A program made the translations under genes and the position numbers. Shown here piece after piece: positions 1 to 7,986 of a stretch of DNA of 41,322 nucleotides (positions within the stretch are counted from its first letter, which is position 1; each line of letters opens with the position of its first letter). The stretch is from a virus: IMG/VR virus record IMGVR_UViG_3300031576_000139, positions 1 to 41,322 of that record; one strand, 5' to 3'. The notes beneath the pieces were generated by a model. That model searched no databases and was not told the DNA's origin. It saw nothing but the letters and a program-made list of their open reading frames with translations.

Positions 1-51
1 AAAGCACCGTAAACACTCTAATATCGTCCGCACAACTTTAACGATTGCCAT
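1..51 (-). CDS. Zinc-ribbon protein, partial copy cut by the window edge
   Basis: These are the first 17 codons of the 50-residue zinc-ribbon protein whose complete copy lies at 41094-41246. The start codon at 49-51 overlaps the stop codon of the RlpA-like gene in a TAATG arrangement, so the two are probably translationally coupled. The truncation is an artefact of where the circular genome was opened and not a biological lesion. Confidence 0.85.
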   Translation of the reverse strand, partial: MAIVKVVRTILECLRCF

Positions 52-127
52 TATTTAACCTCCTCAATACTAATCGGAATAACCCCTTCACGCAAATCAG
101 CGATAGATGAAAATGCCGCTTTCGATA
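1..127. repeat. Direct terminal repeat, copy 1 (circular overlap)
   Basis: These 127 bases are identical to the last 127 bases of the window. An exact overlap of this size at both ends is typical of a circular contig from a k-mer assembler. The unique genome is therefore about 41195 bp and the two ends should be joined. The join places the RlpA-like gene directly in front of a zinc-ribbon gene on the minus strand. Confidence 0.93.
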
Positions 128-449
128 AATCCACAACACGACCTTCGCGGTACCATCTTTTTGCCGGTCCTCGATCCGAAACGCGCACCACAACCGACTT
201 CCCATTGCGCGTATTCGTAACTTTGATCCTCGTTTGAAAGCGATAATCCCATGATGCAGCGGTAAACTTGTTATCATCTAACGCCTCCCCGTTTGCCATA
301 ATCCCGGAAGATCCTTCCTTCCGACAAGATTCCACCGAATACCACGACGCTGTCAACTGCTCCCCGTGGCATAAGGATAAAACAACGCTGTAAAATAATA
401 GTGTCAAAACCACGACCGCTGGAATAAAAACTCTATAATCAGGTAACAT
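51..449 (-). CDS. RlpA-like double-psi beta-barrel protein, candidate peptidoglycan-degrading enzyme
   Basis: A 132-residue protein with an N-terminal hydrophobic segment (about residues 7-27) followed by an RlpA-type double-psi beta-barrel. Visible family signatures are ASWYS at the barrel start, the TAASW strand, the acidic loop VSDRGP and VDLSKAAF. Bacterial RlpA is a periplasmic lytic transglycosylase that cuts glycan strands lacking stem peptides. The start was chosen because AGGAG lies seven bases before this ATG; a start 16 codons upstream would run into the preceding gene. The sequence before Cys is LSLC, not a clean lipobox, so a cleaved signal peptide or membrane anchor is more likely than a lipoprotein. 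No other muralytic enzyme is recognisable in this genome. It could instead act in entry or host cell-wall remodelling. Confidence 0.85.
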   Translation of the reverse strand: MLPDYRVFIPAVVVLTLLFYSVVLSLCHGEQLTASWYSVESCRKEGSSGIMANGEALDDNKFTAASWDYRFQTRIKVTNTRNGKSVVVRVSDRGPAKRWYREGRVVDLSKAAFSSIADLREGVIPISIEEVK

Positions 450-474
450 GTCTTTTCTCCTCATTATCTTTTTA

Positions 475-690
475 TCATACCTTAACGGATATGTCAAGAG
501 GTATACTTATCTTTTTCTTTGCCTGCGCTTTCAAAATTTTCACCTCACACCGACGCAGAAACTCATCCACCGTCAACATCCCGTCATCCTCCTGTTCCTC
601 CGCAACAGGAAAATTTTCCTCCACAACAGAGAGAGAAAAGATTTCACATAATTTAACAACATCAAGACCATGTGAGAACTGAGCGCTCAT
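475..690 (-). CDS. Small acidic protein of unknown function
   Basis: A 71-residue protein that I do not recognise. It has an acidic middle (EEQEDDG) followed by a lysine-rich helix near the C-terminus. A good GGAGGT ribosome binding site precedes the ATG, and the start overlaps the stop of the upstream gene in an ATGA arrangement. It sits in the early run of small genes between an unknown protein and the RlpA-like gene. Coupling and the strong ribosome binding site support a real gene; nothing in the sequence points to a role. Confidence 0.65.
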   Translation of the reverse strand: MSAQFSHGLDVVKLCEIFSLSVVEENFPVAEEQEDDGMLTVDEFLRRCEVKILKAQAKKKISIPLDISVKV

Positions 691-1121
691 GTTTCCACCT
701 CCCGTAAAGGAACAGACAACACATCCGGATCTTTAATCAGCGCGATAAGCGGCTTTTGTTTGACCGATTCCAGCGCTATCCGCAAATACTTCCGGTCAAA
801 ACACCGCAACGATTCTCTGACTGTTACCGGACCATAATCGGAATCCATGACAGAACGCCGGACGTACATATCCACCTTTGGTTCGACCCACCCTTCCCAT
901 ATAATCAGGTCCTTAATGTCATAGAACCGCAACCCCATCGGAATCTTCTTCCGTTTAGGAAGGCATCGGATAAGGTACGTTTCCGGATACTGCGCCCACG
1001 GATGAACATTTACAGAAGTAAAAGTCATCCGGCAAGCGTAAGGAAAACCAAACTCCGCCATCGCACATAAGGTATACCGCTTCCCCGGGACCAACCATTT
1101 TAACTTAGAATAATCGTGCAT
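687..1121 (-). CDS. Conserved-looking phage protein of unknown function
   Basis: A 144-residue protein, probably mostly beta-strand, with a basic PKRKK patch and several Trp/Tyr-rich strands (VHPWAQYPETYLIRCLPK). The motif of a Pro-Tyr-Ala-Gln-like segment followed by a strand ending in PK and then a Trp-containing strand recalls small uncharacterised phage proteins, but I cannot name a family. Of two adjacent ATG codons the second (1119-1121) has the better spacing from AAAGGAG. The start lies inside the end of the preceding gene, and the stop overlaps the next start by ATGA. Confidence 0.7.
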   Translation of the reverse strand: MHDYSKLKWLVPGKRYTLCAMAEFGFPYACRMTFTSVNVHPWAQYPETYLIRCLPKRKKIPMGLRFYDIKDLIIWEGWVEPKVDMYVRRSVMDSDYGPVTVRESLRCFDRKYLRIALESVKQKPLIALIKDPDVLSVPLREVET

Positions 1122-1389
1122 CATCAACTCCTTTCTTAGTAACCTGCCAATGTTTAAGAGACAGTATCCACTTCGGTTCACCTTTCATGACCATCTGAAA
1201 CCCCTTTTCTTTGAGCGTTTTGACATCCGTCTTGTATATTGCAGTTTTCGTCTCATAAACGATTGTGTGCACGCCAAGAGGAAGTAGGTCAAAACGGACA
1301 CTCCAAGCGCCTTCTTTCCCGAAATTCCGCAGCTTGGAGCCATCTTTCTCATATTTATGCAGGACACCGTCTTTGATTGAATATTTCAT
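1105..1389 (-). CDS. Unknown 94-residue early protein
   Basis: A 94-residue basic protein of alternating short strands and loops (SIKDGVLHKYEKDGSKLRNF and so on). It has no motif that I recognise. Its ATG overlaps the TGA of the upstream mini gene, and its own end overlaps the next gene by 17 bases, so it belongs to a tightly packed, translationally coupled run. A DNA- or RNA-associated role would fit the charge but is only a guess. Confidence 0.65.
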   Translation of the reverse strand: MKYSIKDGVLHKYEKDGSKLRNFGKEGAWSVRFDLLPLGVHTIVYETKTAIYKTDVKTLKEKGFQMVMKGEPKWILSLKHWQVTKKGVDDARLF

Positions 1390-1553
1390 AACAATTCACT
1401 CGCTTTCAGCCTTTTCGCACTCGCCGGGAGGTTCTTAATTGCCTTATAAACCCTCTCTCGGACAATAGCGTCCAGCCGCTCGATAAACTCCTTACTACAT
1501 TGTTTATCGTACTCTTTAATGACTGCCTTAACCCGTTTGACGTTCAACAACAC
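1386..1553 (-). CDS. 55-residue histone-fold-like mini protein
   Basis: A 55-residue basic protein starting at GTG (TTG follows directly) behind AGGAGGTGGAAA. The layout is a short helix (VKRVKAVIKEY), a CSKEFIERLDAIVRERVYKAI long helix, and a short KRLKASELL end. This order (short helix, Ser at the loop, long amphipathic helix, then Lys/Arg plus a short strand and helix) resembles single bacterial and archaeal histone-fold proteins, in which the last element usually reads like GRKT-x-x-x-EDL. The family call is an inference from pattern and length; sequence identity is low and no lysine clamp can be proven by eye. It is coupled to the next gene by an ATGA overlap. An alternative is an unrelated two-helix DNA-binding protein. 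Confidence 0.55.
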   Translation of the reverse strand: MLLNVKRVKAVIKEYDKQCSKEFIERLDAIVRERVYKAIKNLPASAKRLKASELL

Positions 1554-1563
1554 TTTCCACCTC

Positions 1564-1806
1564 CTATTTTAACTTTGCTTTTAACTCTTTGATCTTCGCT
1601 TTGTGCTCCTCGATCTGCCGGAGCGTTTCCTCATCCCTCTGGCGCAACTCAACAAATACGCCATTGACAAGGATCCTTACCGGTCTATGCTTAACGATCT
1701 TCGAATACTGAGCGCCGGACAAATACCGGACAACTGTCGGGATCTTACAATCCTTCAACCCTCTTAACTTCCTCTTCTTCCCCCCCCCTATCGCTTCTAA
1801 AGTCAT
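1564..1806 (-). CDS. Small basic protein with C-terminal helix, unknown
   Basis: An 80-residue, strongly basic protein. The N-terminal third carries a GGGKKRKLRGLK patch, the middle has short strands (PVRILVNGVFVEL), and the last 30 residues are a charged heptad-like helix (EETLRQIEEHKAKIKELKAKLK region) suited to coiled-coil pairing. AAAGGAG sits before the ATG. Charge and layout suggest nucleic-acid binding with dimerisation, but I do not recognise a family. Confidence 0.6.
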   Translation of the reverse strand: MTLEAIGGGKKRKLRGLKDCKIPTVVRYLSGAQYSKIVKHRPVRILVNGVFVELRQRDEETLRQIEEHKAKIKELKAKLK

Positions 1807-1821
1807 ACAAACTCCTTTCTG

Positions 1822-2226
1822 TTAAACATCATATTTCCGTAAAAACTCCAGATACTCTTCCCTGTTTACATCGGACAATGCCTTTTCGTAATTCTCCAGC
1901 GACATCCAGCCAGGCTTAAAGATCCCGGCATAAAACGACATAAACTCGTTCACATGCTTCTTCACATCCTGGTCATTATCCCCGCAGATCAACTGCTTCA
2001 CATCCAGCCTCCCGGAATACGTCTCACCGTCCTCGAAGTACACAACAAAATCATGCTTATCGTACCCCTGATTCATTCCGGGGTACGTGCTATTATCCCG
2101 CGCTAACCCATACTTGGCTAATTCCCAAGAAGAGTACATGTGCGGCTTTCCGCATAACTTCGTTAGCCCCTCTGCCCGGGTTATCACAATTTTTGAAACT
2201 CCAACCTTTTTGACTGTCTCTAACAT
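1822..2226 (-). CDS. Unknown early protein with a YDKHDF...GETYSGRLD motif
   Basis: A 134-residue protein. The centre holds a motif (YDKHDF, then YFEDGETYSGRLD) of a kind I associate with small domains that recur in phage and mobile-element proteins, including large polyvalent ones; I cannot assign the exact family. The rest is helical, with a C-terminal Tyr/Glu-rich helix. The start was placed at the ATG behind AAAAGGAGGG; the open frame runs 24 codons further upstream, but that would overlap the zinc-ribbon gene out of frame. The ATG overlaps the previous stop in TAATG, showing coupling with the first gene after the promoter. Confidence 0.65.
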   Translation of the reverse strand: MLETVKKVGVSKIVITRAEGLTKLCGKPHMYSSWELAKYGLARDNSTYPGMNQGYDKHDFVVYFEDGETYSGRLDVKQLICGDNDQDVKKHVNEFMSFYAGIFKPGWMSLENYEKALSDVNREEYLEFLRKYDV

Positions 2227-2447
2227 TAAACCCTCCTTTTCTTGCGGCTCGCGACCGCTTTGATTGCCTCTAACCATCCAGCAAGATCCCCCGCCCAATA
2301 CTTAAACGAGGTCACATCCTGCCGCCTTTTAAAACAGTCCCAACAAACAACCAGCCCAACAGCCTTCGGGCGCGCGCACCCAAGACAAGTATCCATGCCC
2401 CGGGCGCGGCGTTCCAACTCTGGTTCCACCATCATTTCGTTTTCCAT
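2226..2447 (-). CDS. Small zinc-ribbon protein, first gene after the early promoter
   Basis: A 73-residue protein with two CxxC knuckles (CLGC and CWDC) 14 residues apart, the layout of a zinc ribbon or treble-clef finger, followed by a Trp-rich helix and a basic tail (SRKKRRV). The ATG lies seven bases after GGAGGT and about 23 bases after the predicted transcription start. Being the first gene of the early run, it is a candidate early regulator or host-takeover protein. The zinc-binding layout is visible; the role is inferred from position. Confidence 0.7.
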   Translation of the reverse strand: MENEMMVEPELERRARGMDTCLGCARPKAVGLVVCWDCFKRRQDVTSFKYWAGDLAGWLEAIKAVASRKKRRV

Positions 2448-2476
2448 CTTTCTCACCTCCTTTCTCATGCAATATG

Positions 2477-2505
2477 AATATATAATATCCACATGAGAAA
2501 GTCAA
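2477..2505 (-). promoter_or_regulatory. Strong sigma70-like promoter for the early genes
   Basis: On the minus strand the sequence reads TTGACT, a 17-base spacer, then TATATT, five of six matches in each hexamer with ideal spacing. The -35 box is at 2500-2505 and the -10 box at 2477-2482, so transcription should start near 2470, just upstream of the ribosome binding site of the zinc-ribbon gene. It lies directly behind the last structural gene and faces the run of small genes that continues across the circular junction. Confidence 0.75.
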
Positions 2506-2585
2506 GAAAAATCTTTACCCTCACAAAAAGCCGATTCTCCGTCGAGCTCTTTGCCGGCAAGATTGTCATGCAGACTATACGTGGA

Positions 2586-2708
2586 TTAAATCAAGAGGAA
2601 AATGAACAGCAGAATAGGGGAGAGAATCAGCCAAAACCAGCATAAAAATTTCTCGCCATCATTTAAAATAATGTTATGGCGCCGCGCCTTCCAGAACTTC
2701 TTCATCAT
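2586..2708 (-). CDS. 40-residue single-span membrane protein overlapping the polyvalent gene end
   Basis: A 40-residue reading frame starting ATG ATG AAG AAG inside the last codons of the giant polyvalent gene, shifted by one base, and ending 88 bases beyond it. The first half is charged (MMKKFWKARRHN) and the second half is one hydrophobic span rich in Leu, Ile, Phe and Trp that runs to the C-terminus. The ribosome binding site (GGGTGG) is weak, so expression would depend on coupling to the preceding gene. Its place at the end of the late block fits a small lysis or membrane-active protein, but this is not proven. Confidence 0.45.
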   Translation of the reverse strand: MMKKFWKARRHNIILNDGEKFLCWFWLILSPILLFIFLLI

Positions 2709-5700
2709 CAACCACCCGGATATTTTCTTCTAAACGAATCTTTTTATCCGAGGGCTCTTCAACGGCGCGGATTTCTTCGTTCTCGATTTCCTGTTTCTTT
2801 TCGCCTATATACAACATGATCGCCTTCGCGTCTTTACTCAAACCCCGCTGCGGCTCGTACCCTAACACATAACTCTTTCCGGCAGCGTAAATATCCTTTA
2901 AATACTTTGCCAGTACCTCCGCTTTTCCCTCATCACTCAACGATCCAAAAGGCACTTTCTTCCTGTCATGGGTCACAATCATATTAGGGTCATCGTTTAA
3001 CATCGTAAAAAGCACATCCGTTTTGTTTCCGATATACTTCTGGAACTCAAGATATTTACCCGGGGTCAACCGCACTTTCTCCGGACCAAGATCAATCGTC
3101 GTCTGCGCCACGCGCGGGAAATGGACCCGCTCCCCGCTATTCTCCCATATATCCAGCACCATCTTCGACACCGGGTCCGGTTTATACTTTGTCACAAACG
3201 CGGGGTTTAAAAACACGTTAAAAGGATTATTCGTCCCGAACTGGTACATCGACCGCTCTTTTCCAAGCGGTGTCACATTCACGGGCAATGTTCCTGATAA
3301 GATGGGGACGCGTAACGCCGCCTTGTTATACATTTCTTTCCAATAATTAGGGTCTTTCGTATGCCGGGACGTGTTATCTAAGACCTGCCGGACCTGATTA
3401 AGAAGTGTCGGGATGAAACTTGCAGGGAGCTCCTTCCCAACTTCACCCACACCGGCAAAGAGGTCCTGTTTCCGCATAAGCGTTTCAATCCCGCGAAAGA
3501 GAGGCTGTTCCTGTATAGTCTCACCGGCAACCAATAGTTTCTCCCCTAAATTCGCTATTTTGTCCGTCAAATTGTCTTGCGGTTCAAGAACCATATTCGC
3601 GCCAAGCGCCATCCCGATTGACGCCGGTAAAAGCCAGTCATAAGTAATCAAAAAATCATTTTCTTGCATTTTTGCCTGTTCAGGGTCAAACCCGGAAAAC
3701 ACAAACCTCTTGAACCCGGAAAGATTAATCTGATACGGCTTCACTCCCGCCTCTCCTAAAGTAGCAGTCACGTCCTTGTCCTCTTCTCTCTTTCCTGTGA
3801 TAAGCCCGAGAGAAGCCAGCCAAGCGCCAAAAGCAATCATCCCAAGCGTCCCTGTCCCAACGCGCGCAATCGACCGGGTAAACTCCGCCTGATTAAACTC
3901 ACCCCATCCGGCAAGAGGACGCGCCGCCAGAATAGCCGTCTTAACTAAACCAAACGGTGAATACTCGATTCCGCGCATAGCAATACTAGCCGGTGTCTTC
4001 GGATACTTAATAACCAAGTCTCCGAATCCAAAACCTCTTCCTAAATTCAACGCCTCTTTCGTCTTCTGAAACACAAATGTCAAAGCATTATTATCCTGAA
4101 ACGTGCGGTATAACCCCAACAAATGCGCCGCTTCAATCATTTCCTCAGTAGGTTCCGTTATATCCAGCCCTTTATTTTTTGCCGTGATCATCTGGTTGCG
4201 GATACTCTGGTTAAATGCCGCTTGGTAGAAAGCGCGGTCCGGAACGCCCAAAGAGTACCGCAACGCTTTTTCAAAACCTCCCATAACGCCTTTATTAAAT
4301 ACACCGCTTGGCGGAAGGGTAAATTTGTCCGTAACAGATGGCTTTAAATTCACGCCCGCGCGCGTCTCTGCAATAGCCTCTTTCGCTCCCTGTATCAACC
4401 CGCGAACTTGTGTTGGAATATGGGGAAAGTAAACCGACCGTTCGCCAGTTTTAAAGGAATGTAAAATGTCTATCGGAACAGCGACCGCGTCAGCGACATT
4501 CTCCGTCACCCAAAAAGCGGCGTTACCGAGAAGGTTCCTGACCATTGTTTTTGGGTTAAGCAACTGTGCCATCGTCTGAACAAGAGAAACTTTACTTGAC
4601 AAGGCTTTTGGGATAAGATCTGCGATCTTCTTTAACATCAATGCTGTCTGTATTTGCTTTTCTCTTCCCTCCGGCATATCCTGGATCTGTTCCGCCATAC
4701 GCCGCAACTCTGCTGCAAGGATCTCGGAAATGTGCGGAACACCTAATTTATCAGCCAATTTCGTTGTGTCTTCATCGTTTAACCCTTTCCGTAACTTTTC
4801 AAAATTCGTTATTTTCTCCTTCTGGCGGATATTCTCCCTCGCCTTTTTGACAGCACGCTCTGCCGTCTGTAAAATCCCTTCCGGTGTAAGACGCGCGTAC
4901 ATCGAAAGAGCCTGTATCGCCTGACCTAAAGAAGTCTGTTTCTCAGCTGTTGTCTCAACTAACCGAATGGCATCCGCGTACCTTCCTTCCGCCTGCGCTT
5001 TGTCAATAAGAACAATCGCTACCGCGTTACTAAACGCCGTCGGTTTTCCGACGATTTCAACCATTGTGACTGCTCCATTGTAATCTTCCGCTACAAACTC
5101 CTGTGCCTGACGTAATGTCTCTTTGTTTGTAATAGGCTCGTACCGGCTCTCGATCTTCTTTACCACCTCCGGCGCAGTCTTCTCTGCCCGTTTAACTGTT
5201 GTGATAAACTTCCGCCTTTTCCCTTCCAAGCTCGAGGTAAGAGCCTCTTCCACATTCTTGTTTTTACCAGCCTGACGGATAATCTCCTGTAACCCGGCGC
5301 GGTCAGCCTTCTTAACCGGATTCCTAGCCTGGCGGACAATCTCCTGTCTTAACTCATCCTCGCTCTCAAACCCCCATCCATACTGCTTTAGCTCACCGGT
5401 CAACTGATCTAACGTATTTTTCGACTTATTGCTCTTTAAGTAAAACGGGACTTCCCGCATTTCCTCCGCCAAGTACCCTTTAGCATACGGCTTAATCCCG
5501 CCTAATTTTCGTATAGCGATAAAAAGGTTCCCCTCCGGCGTCTTACGGAAATCGTCCAGCTCAAGCTCAATACGCGCGCGGTCTTCCGGCGTTACAGCGT
5601 CATATACTTCCTGAGCATTGCTTAAATTAATCTCTTTTGGTTTTTCTTTGAGGGGGACTACACCTGCGGGTTCTGCTGCGGTTTTCTCTGCGGGTTCGGG

Positions 5701-7986
5701 TATTTTGTCTTGCGAAACGATCTTGTCGCCACGAGGTACTCCCGGTAATCCTCCGGGTCCTTTGATGTCCGGAGCTTCTCTAACTCCTCCGGCGAGTACG
5801 TCACTTCTTCCTTCGATTCCATGTTCACCACCTTTATCAATTAACTTCGGAGCTGTTCCGATAGGAACATTAACGTCCCAAGAAGCGTATCCATCAAACT
5901 CCATTTTAAGTTTATCATAAATATTCTTAATCGTCAAATCGCCGATCCCATCGATGTATTTGTGAGGGACAAGGCGTTTTTCTTCCAAGTACCTTTTATA
6001 CGCCCTCTTTTTGCTTTCTACAACAGAGACGTCATTAAAATACAGTTTAACTTGATACCCGTTCTTTTTTCCCTGTTCTAAAATATTACGAACACTCTTC
6101 TCGCCTTTACCGATCTTGGTCCATATAATATTTTTCTTCTCATCCAACAGCCTTCTAAATAAAAGGACATCCGCCATGTACGTGCTTTCATTCTGAACAT
6201 ACTGCGCCAAAGCCGGATTGTTCTTTGATTCGGGAATAAACTTCTTCGCATCATCCGGATCCACCTGCACATGCGTCTTGTTTAGCTGCAAGGCTTTGGA
6301 CAGCTGCGTCTTTTGCGCGCCGGGCAGACCGATCCATACAATCATTTCCGGCTGACCTTTTGCCGGAACCACGCCTTTACCATCATGTGCATCTAAATAT
6401 TCATGGTGATATGGAGGAAGGTCCCATCCCGTATCATCCCGAATAAAAGGCTTCGTCCCCTGATCTTCATTCAACTTTAGATCAGAGACATACTGTTCAT
6501 CGGTTTCTATTGCCGCATCAACATCCTTATTTGTATCCAGCTTAAATAACTGTTTAACGCCTTCTCTTTTTTCTTCCGGGACATTCTTTAAAAAATCGTC
6601 TGATAAATCCTGCGATAACCCGCCTTCCGCATTAATCTCAATCGGCTTGCCTTGCGCATCACGCACAATATTGTCTTTCGGCTTTATATCCTCTGGCAAT
6701 GCAGCTTCCCCGGGCAGCGCGGCTTCCCCTTTCTCTGTCGCTAAAACATCCGGCACCGAACGGATAAACTCTACCCGTTCAGACACTTCTTTCGCTATCT
6801 CCGGCGCCTTTGCTCCAACAGCCTGAACTGTCTTTAACCCGCCGCCTGTAATAGCGCCTACACCAAAGGCTTCCAACGAACCGGCAAACTCCGGGTCATT
6901 CACCGCGATATTGCCAAGTACCTGTTGAGTAAACTCTTGTACACCCTCGCTTCCGGCACTCGATAAAATCTTAAACACTTCTTTCCCATCAACCCCAAAA
7001 ATACCAATCTTATTCAACCACACCGTAGCAGGAAGGTTCATCCAAAAATCAAATGACGCCGCTGCCTTTGCGCCTTCTTCACTAAACCCTTTTTCCTCCG
7101 CGCGATGATAAGAAGACCCTGCCTCTACCATTGATTCAAGAGCAGAAGAAGCCGCAACCCCTAACCATGACGCCAAGCGCGGCGCGAAACTCAACACCTG
7201 CGCGCCTTTAGCAACGCCCACACCCGGAACATAGAATGACAGTAACGACCCCGTTCCACTATACACCTGATCAACAAACTTCGGGTCCGGTACAGAATAA
7301 TACTCGCGCCCTGTTTTTCCCCATTGCGCTATATTTTTACCTAAATTCTTTAACCCCAACCATTCAAGACCTCCGCCAACTCCTTCAATCGTCCCAGCAA
7401 ACCCGGCAGTCACCCCGCGTAAGGGGCGTTGCCATCCAGGAACCAAATTTTGTTTGATTCCTTCAATTTCGGCAATATCTTTTAAATCTTGGTCCTTCTG
7501 TTTTTTATCATCAAGAAACACTTTCTGCTGCGCGGATTCTACCGGCGACTTCGCCGGGTTCATCTTGACATACTCCTCTGCCTGCCCAACAGTCCAAGTC
7601 TCAGGGTCCTCTTGTGTATAAAACGTCGGATGCCCGGACAACTTAAACTCATCCGATAAATGGAACTTCTTATCAACAGGATTGAATTGCGGAGGATCGG
7701 TTTGCCCTGCCTTAAGCGCCTTAAAATACCCGCGATAATCGTAAAAATGCCGCGGGTCGTCCGGATTCGGGTCAATCTTATTCGCCTCAGCGAATTGGCT
7801 ATAAAACCGCCGAAACTCCTCTTCTTCCTGCCCTGCCTGCTGGATAGACAAATCCTGCGCAGCTTTTATATCATTCTGCCGCTTTAAAGAATCTTCAAGA
7901 GGGTTAATCTCAATAAAAGGGACATCCTCTTCTTCTACTTCTTCCACGAACCGCACATCGTCATCTTCAATAAACCGGATCGGCAT
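2674..7986 (-). CDS. Giant polyvalent virion protein with zeta-toxin-like kinase and LPD38-type C-terminus
   Basis: A protein of about 1770 residues. The N-terminal part is acidic and helical, then comes a Gly/Ala-rich membrane-active-looking stretch (about 190-340). Around residues 540-700 lies a zeta-toxin/polynucleotide-kinase-like domain with P-loop GLPGAQKTQLSK. The middle (about 780-1120) is charged helix with a PYAKGYL...PFYLK segment seen in polyvalent proteins. From about 1130 to 1720 the sequence matches the LPD38 layout typical of large proteins injected with phage DNA. The start at 7986 is preferred because its ATG overlaps the upstream stop (TAATG); an ATG five codons earlier is possible. 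As the last large gene of the late block, after two ejection-type genes, it probably enters the host with the DNA. Zeta toxins phosphorylate UDP-amino-sugars; whether this copy does is unknown. Confidence 0.85.
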   Translation of the reverse strand: MPIRFIEDDDVRFVEEVEEEDVPFIEINPLEDSLKRQNDIKAAQDLSIQQAGQEEEEFRRFYSQFAEANKIDPNPDDPRHFYDYRGYFKALKAGQTDPPQFNPVDKKFHLSDEFKLSGHPTFYTQEDPETWTVGQAEEYVKMNPAKSPVESAQQKVFLDDKKQKDQDLKDIAEIEGIKQNLVPGWQRPLRGVTAGFAGTIEGVGGGLEWLGLKNLGKNIAQWGKTGREYYSVPDPKFVDQVYSGTGSLLSFYVPGVGVAKGAQVLSFAPRLASWLGVAASSALESMVEAGSSYHRAEEKGFSEEGAKAAASFDFWMNLPATVWLNKIGIFGVDGKEVFKILSSAGSEGVQEFTQQVLGNIAVNDPEFAGSLEAFGVGAITGGGLKTVQAVGAKAPEIAKEVSERVEFIRSVPDVLATEKGEAALPGEAALPEDIKPKDNIVRDAQGKPIEINAEGGLSQDLSDDFLKNVPEEKREGVKQLFKLDTNKDVDAAIETDEQYVSDLKLNEDQGTKPFIRDDTGWDLPPYHHEYLDAHDGKGVVPAKGQPEMIVWIGLPGAQKTQLSKALQLNKTHVQVDPDDAKKFIPESKNNPALAQYVQNESTYMADVLLFRRLLDEKKNIIWTKIGKGEKSVRNILEQGKKNGYQVKLYFNDVSVVESKKRAYKRYLEEKRLVPHKYIDGIGDLTIKNIYDKLKMEFDGYASWDVNVPIGTAPKLIDKGGEHGIEGRSDVLAGGVREAPDIKGPGGLPGVPRGDKIVSQDKIPEPAEKTAAEPAGVVPLKEKPKEINLSNAQEVYDAVTPEDRARIELELDDFRKTPEGNLFIAIRKLGGIKPYAKGYLAEEMREVPFYLKSNKSKNTLDQLTGELKQYGWGFESEDELRQEIVRQARNPVKKADRAGLQEIIRQAGKNKNVEEALTSSLEGKRRKFITTVKRAEKTAPEVVKKIESRYEPITNKETLRQAQEFVAEDYNGAVTMVEIVGKPTAFSNAVAIVLIDKAQAEGRYADAIRLVETTAEKQTSLGQAIQALSMYARLTPEGILQTAERAVKKARENIRQKEKITNFEKLRKGLNDEDTTKLADKLGVPHISEILAAELRRMAEQIQDMPEGREKQIQTALMLKKIADLIPKALSSKVSLVQTMAQLLNPKTMVRNLLGNAAFWVTENVADAVAVPIDILHSFKTGERSVYFPHIPTQVRGLIQGAKEAIAETRAGVNLKPSVTDKFTLPPSGVFNKGVMGGFEKALRYSLGVPDRAFYQAAFNQSIRNQMITAKNKGLDITEPTEEMIEAAHLLGLYRTFQDNNALTFVFQKTKEALNLGRGFGFGDLVIKYPKTPASIAMRGIEYSPFGLVKTAILAARPLAGWGEFNQAEFTRSIARVGTGTLGMIAFGAWLASLGLITGKREEDKDVTATLGEAGVKPYQINLSGFKRFVFSGFDPEQAKMQENDFLITYDWLLPASIGMALGANMVLEPQDNLTDKIANLGEKLLVAGETIQEQPLFRGIETLMRKQDLFAGVGEVGKELPASFIPTLLNQVRQVLDNTSRHTKDPNYWKEMYNKAALRVPILSGTLPVNVTPLGKERSMYQFGTNNPFNVFLNPAFVTKYKPDPVSKMVLDIWENSGERVHFPRVAQTTIDLGPEKVRLTPGKYLEFQKYIGNKTDVLFTMLNDDPNMIVTHDRKKVPFGSLSDEGKAEVLAKYLKDIYAAGKSYVLGYEPQRGLSKDAKAIMLYIGEKKQEIENEEIRAVEEPSDKKIRLEENIRVVDDEEVLEGAAP

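Noticed and set aside
1-127. Biological terminal repeat or attachment site
   Set aside because: The exact length of 127 at both contig ends equals a common assembly k-mer, and gene order is continuous across the join, so it is an overlap of a circular assembly.
2493-2645. Plus-strand 50-residue frame divergent from the early promoter
   Set aside because: No ribosome binding site, a start only seven bases after a TATAAT that has no -35 box, and it lies antisense to the early promoter and to the 40-residue membrane peptide.
5658-5840. 60-residue minus-strand frame inside the giant gene
   Set aside because: It lies wholly in another frame of the polyvalent gene and has no sign of selection.
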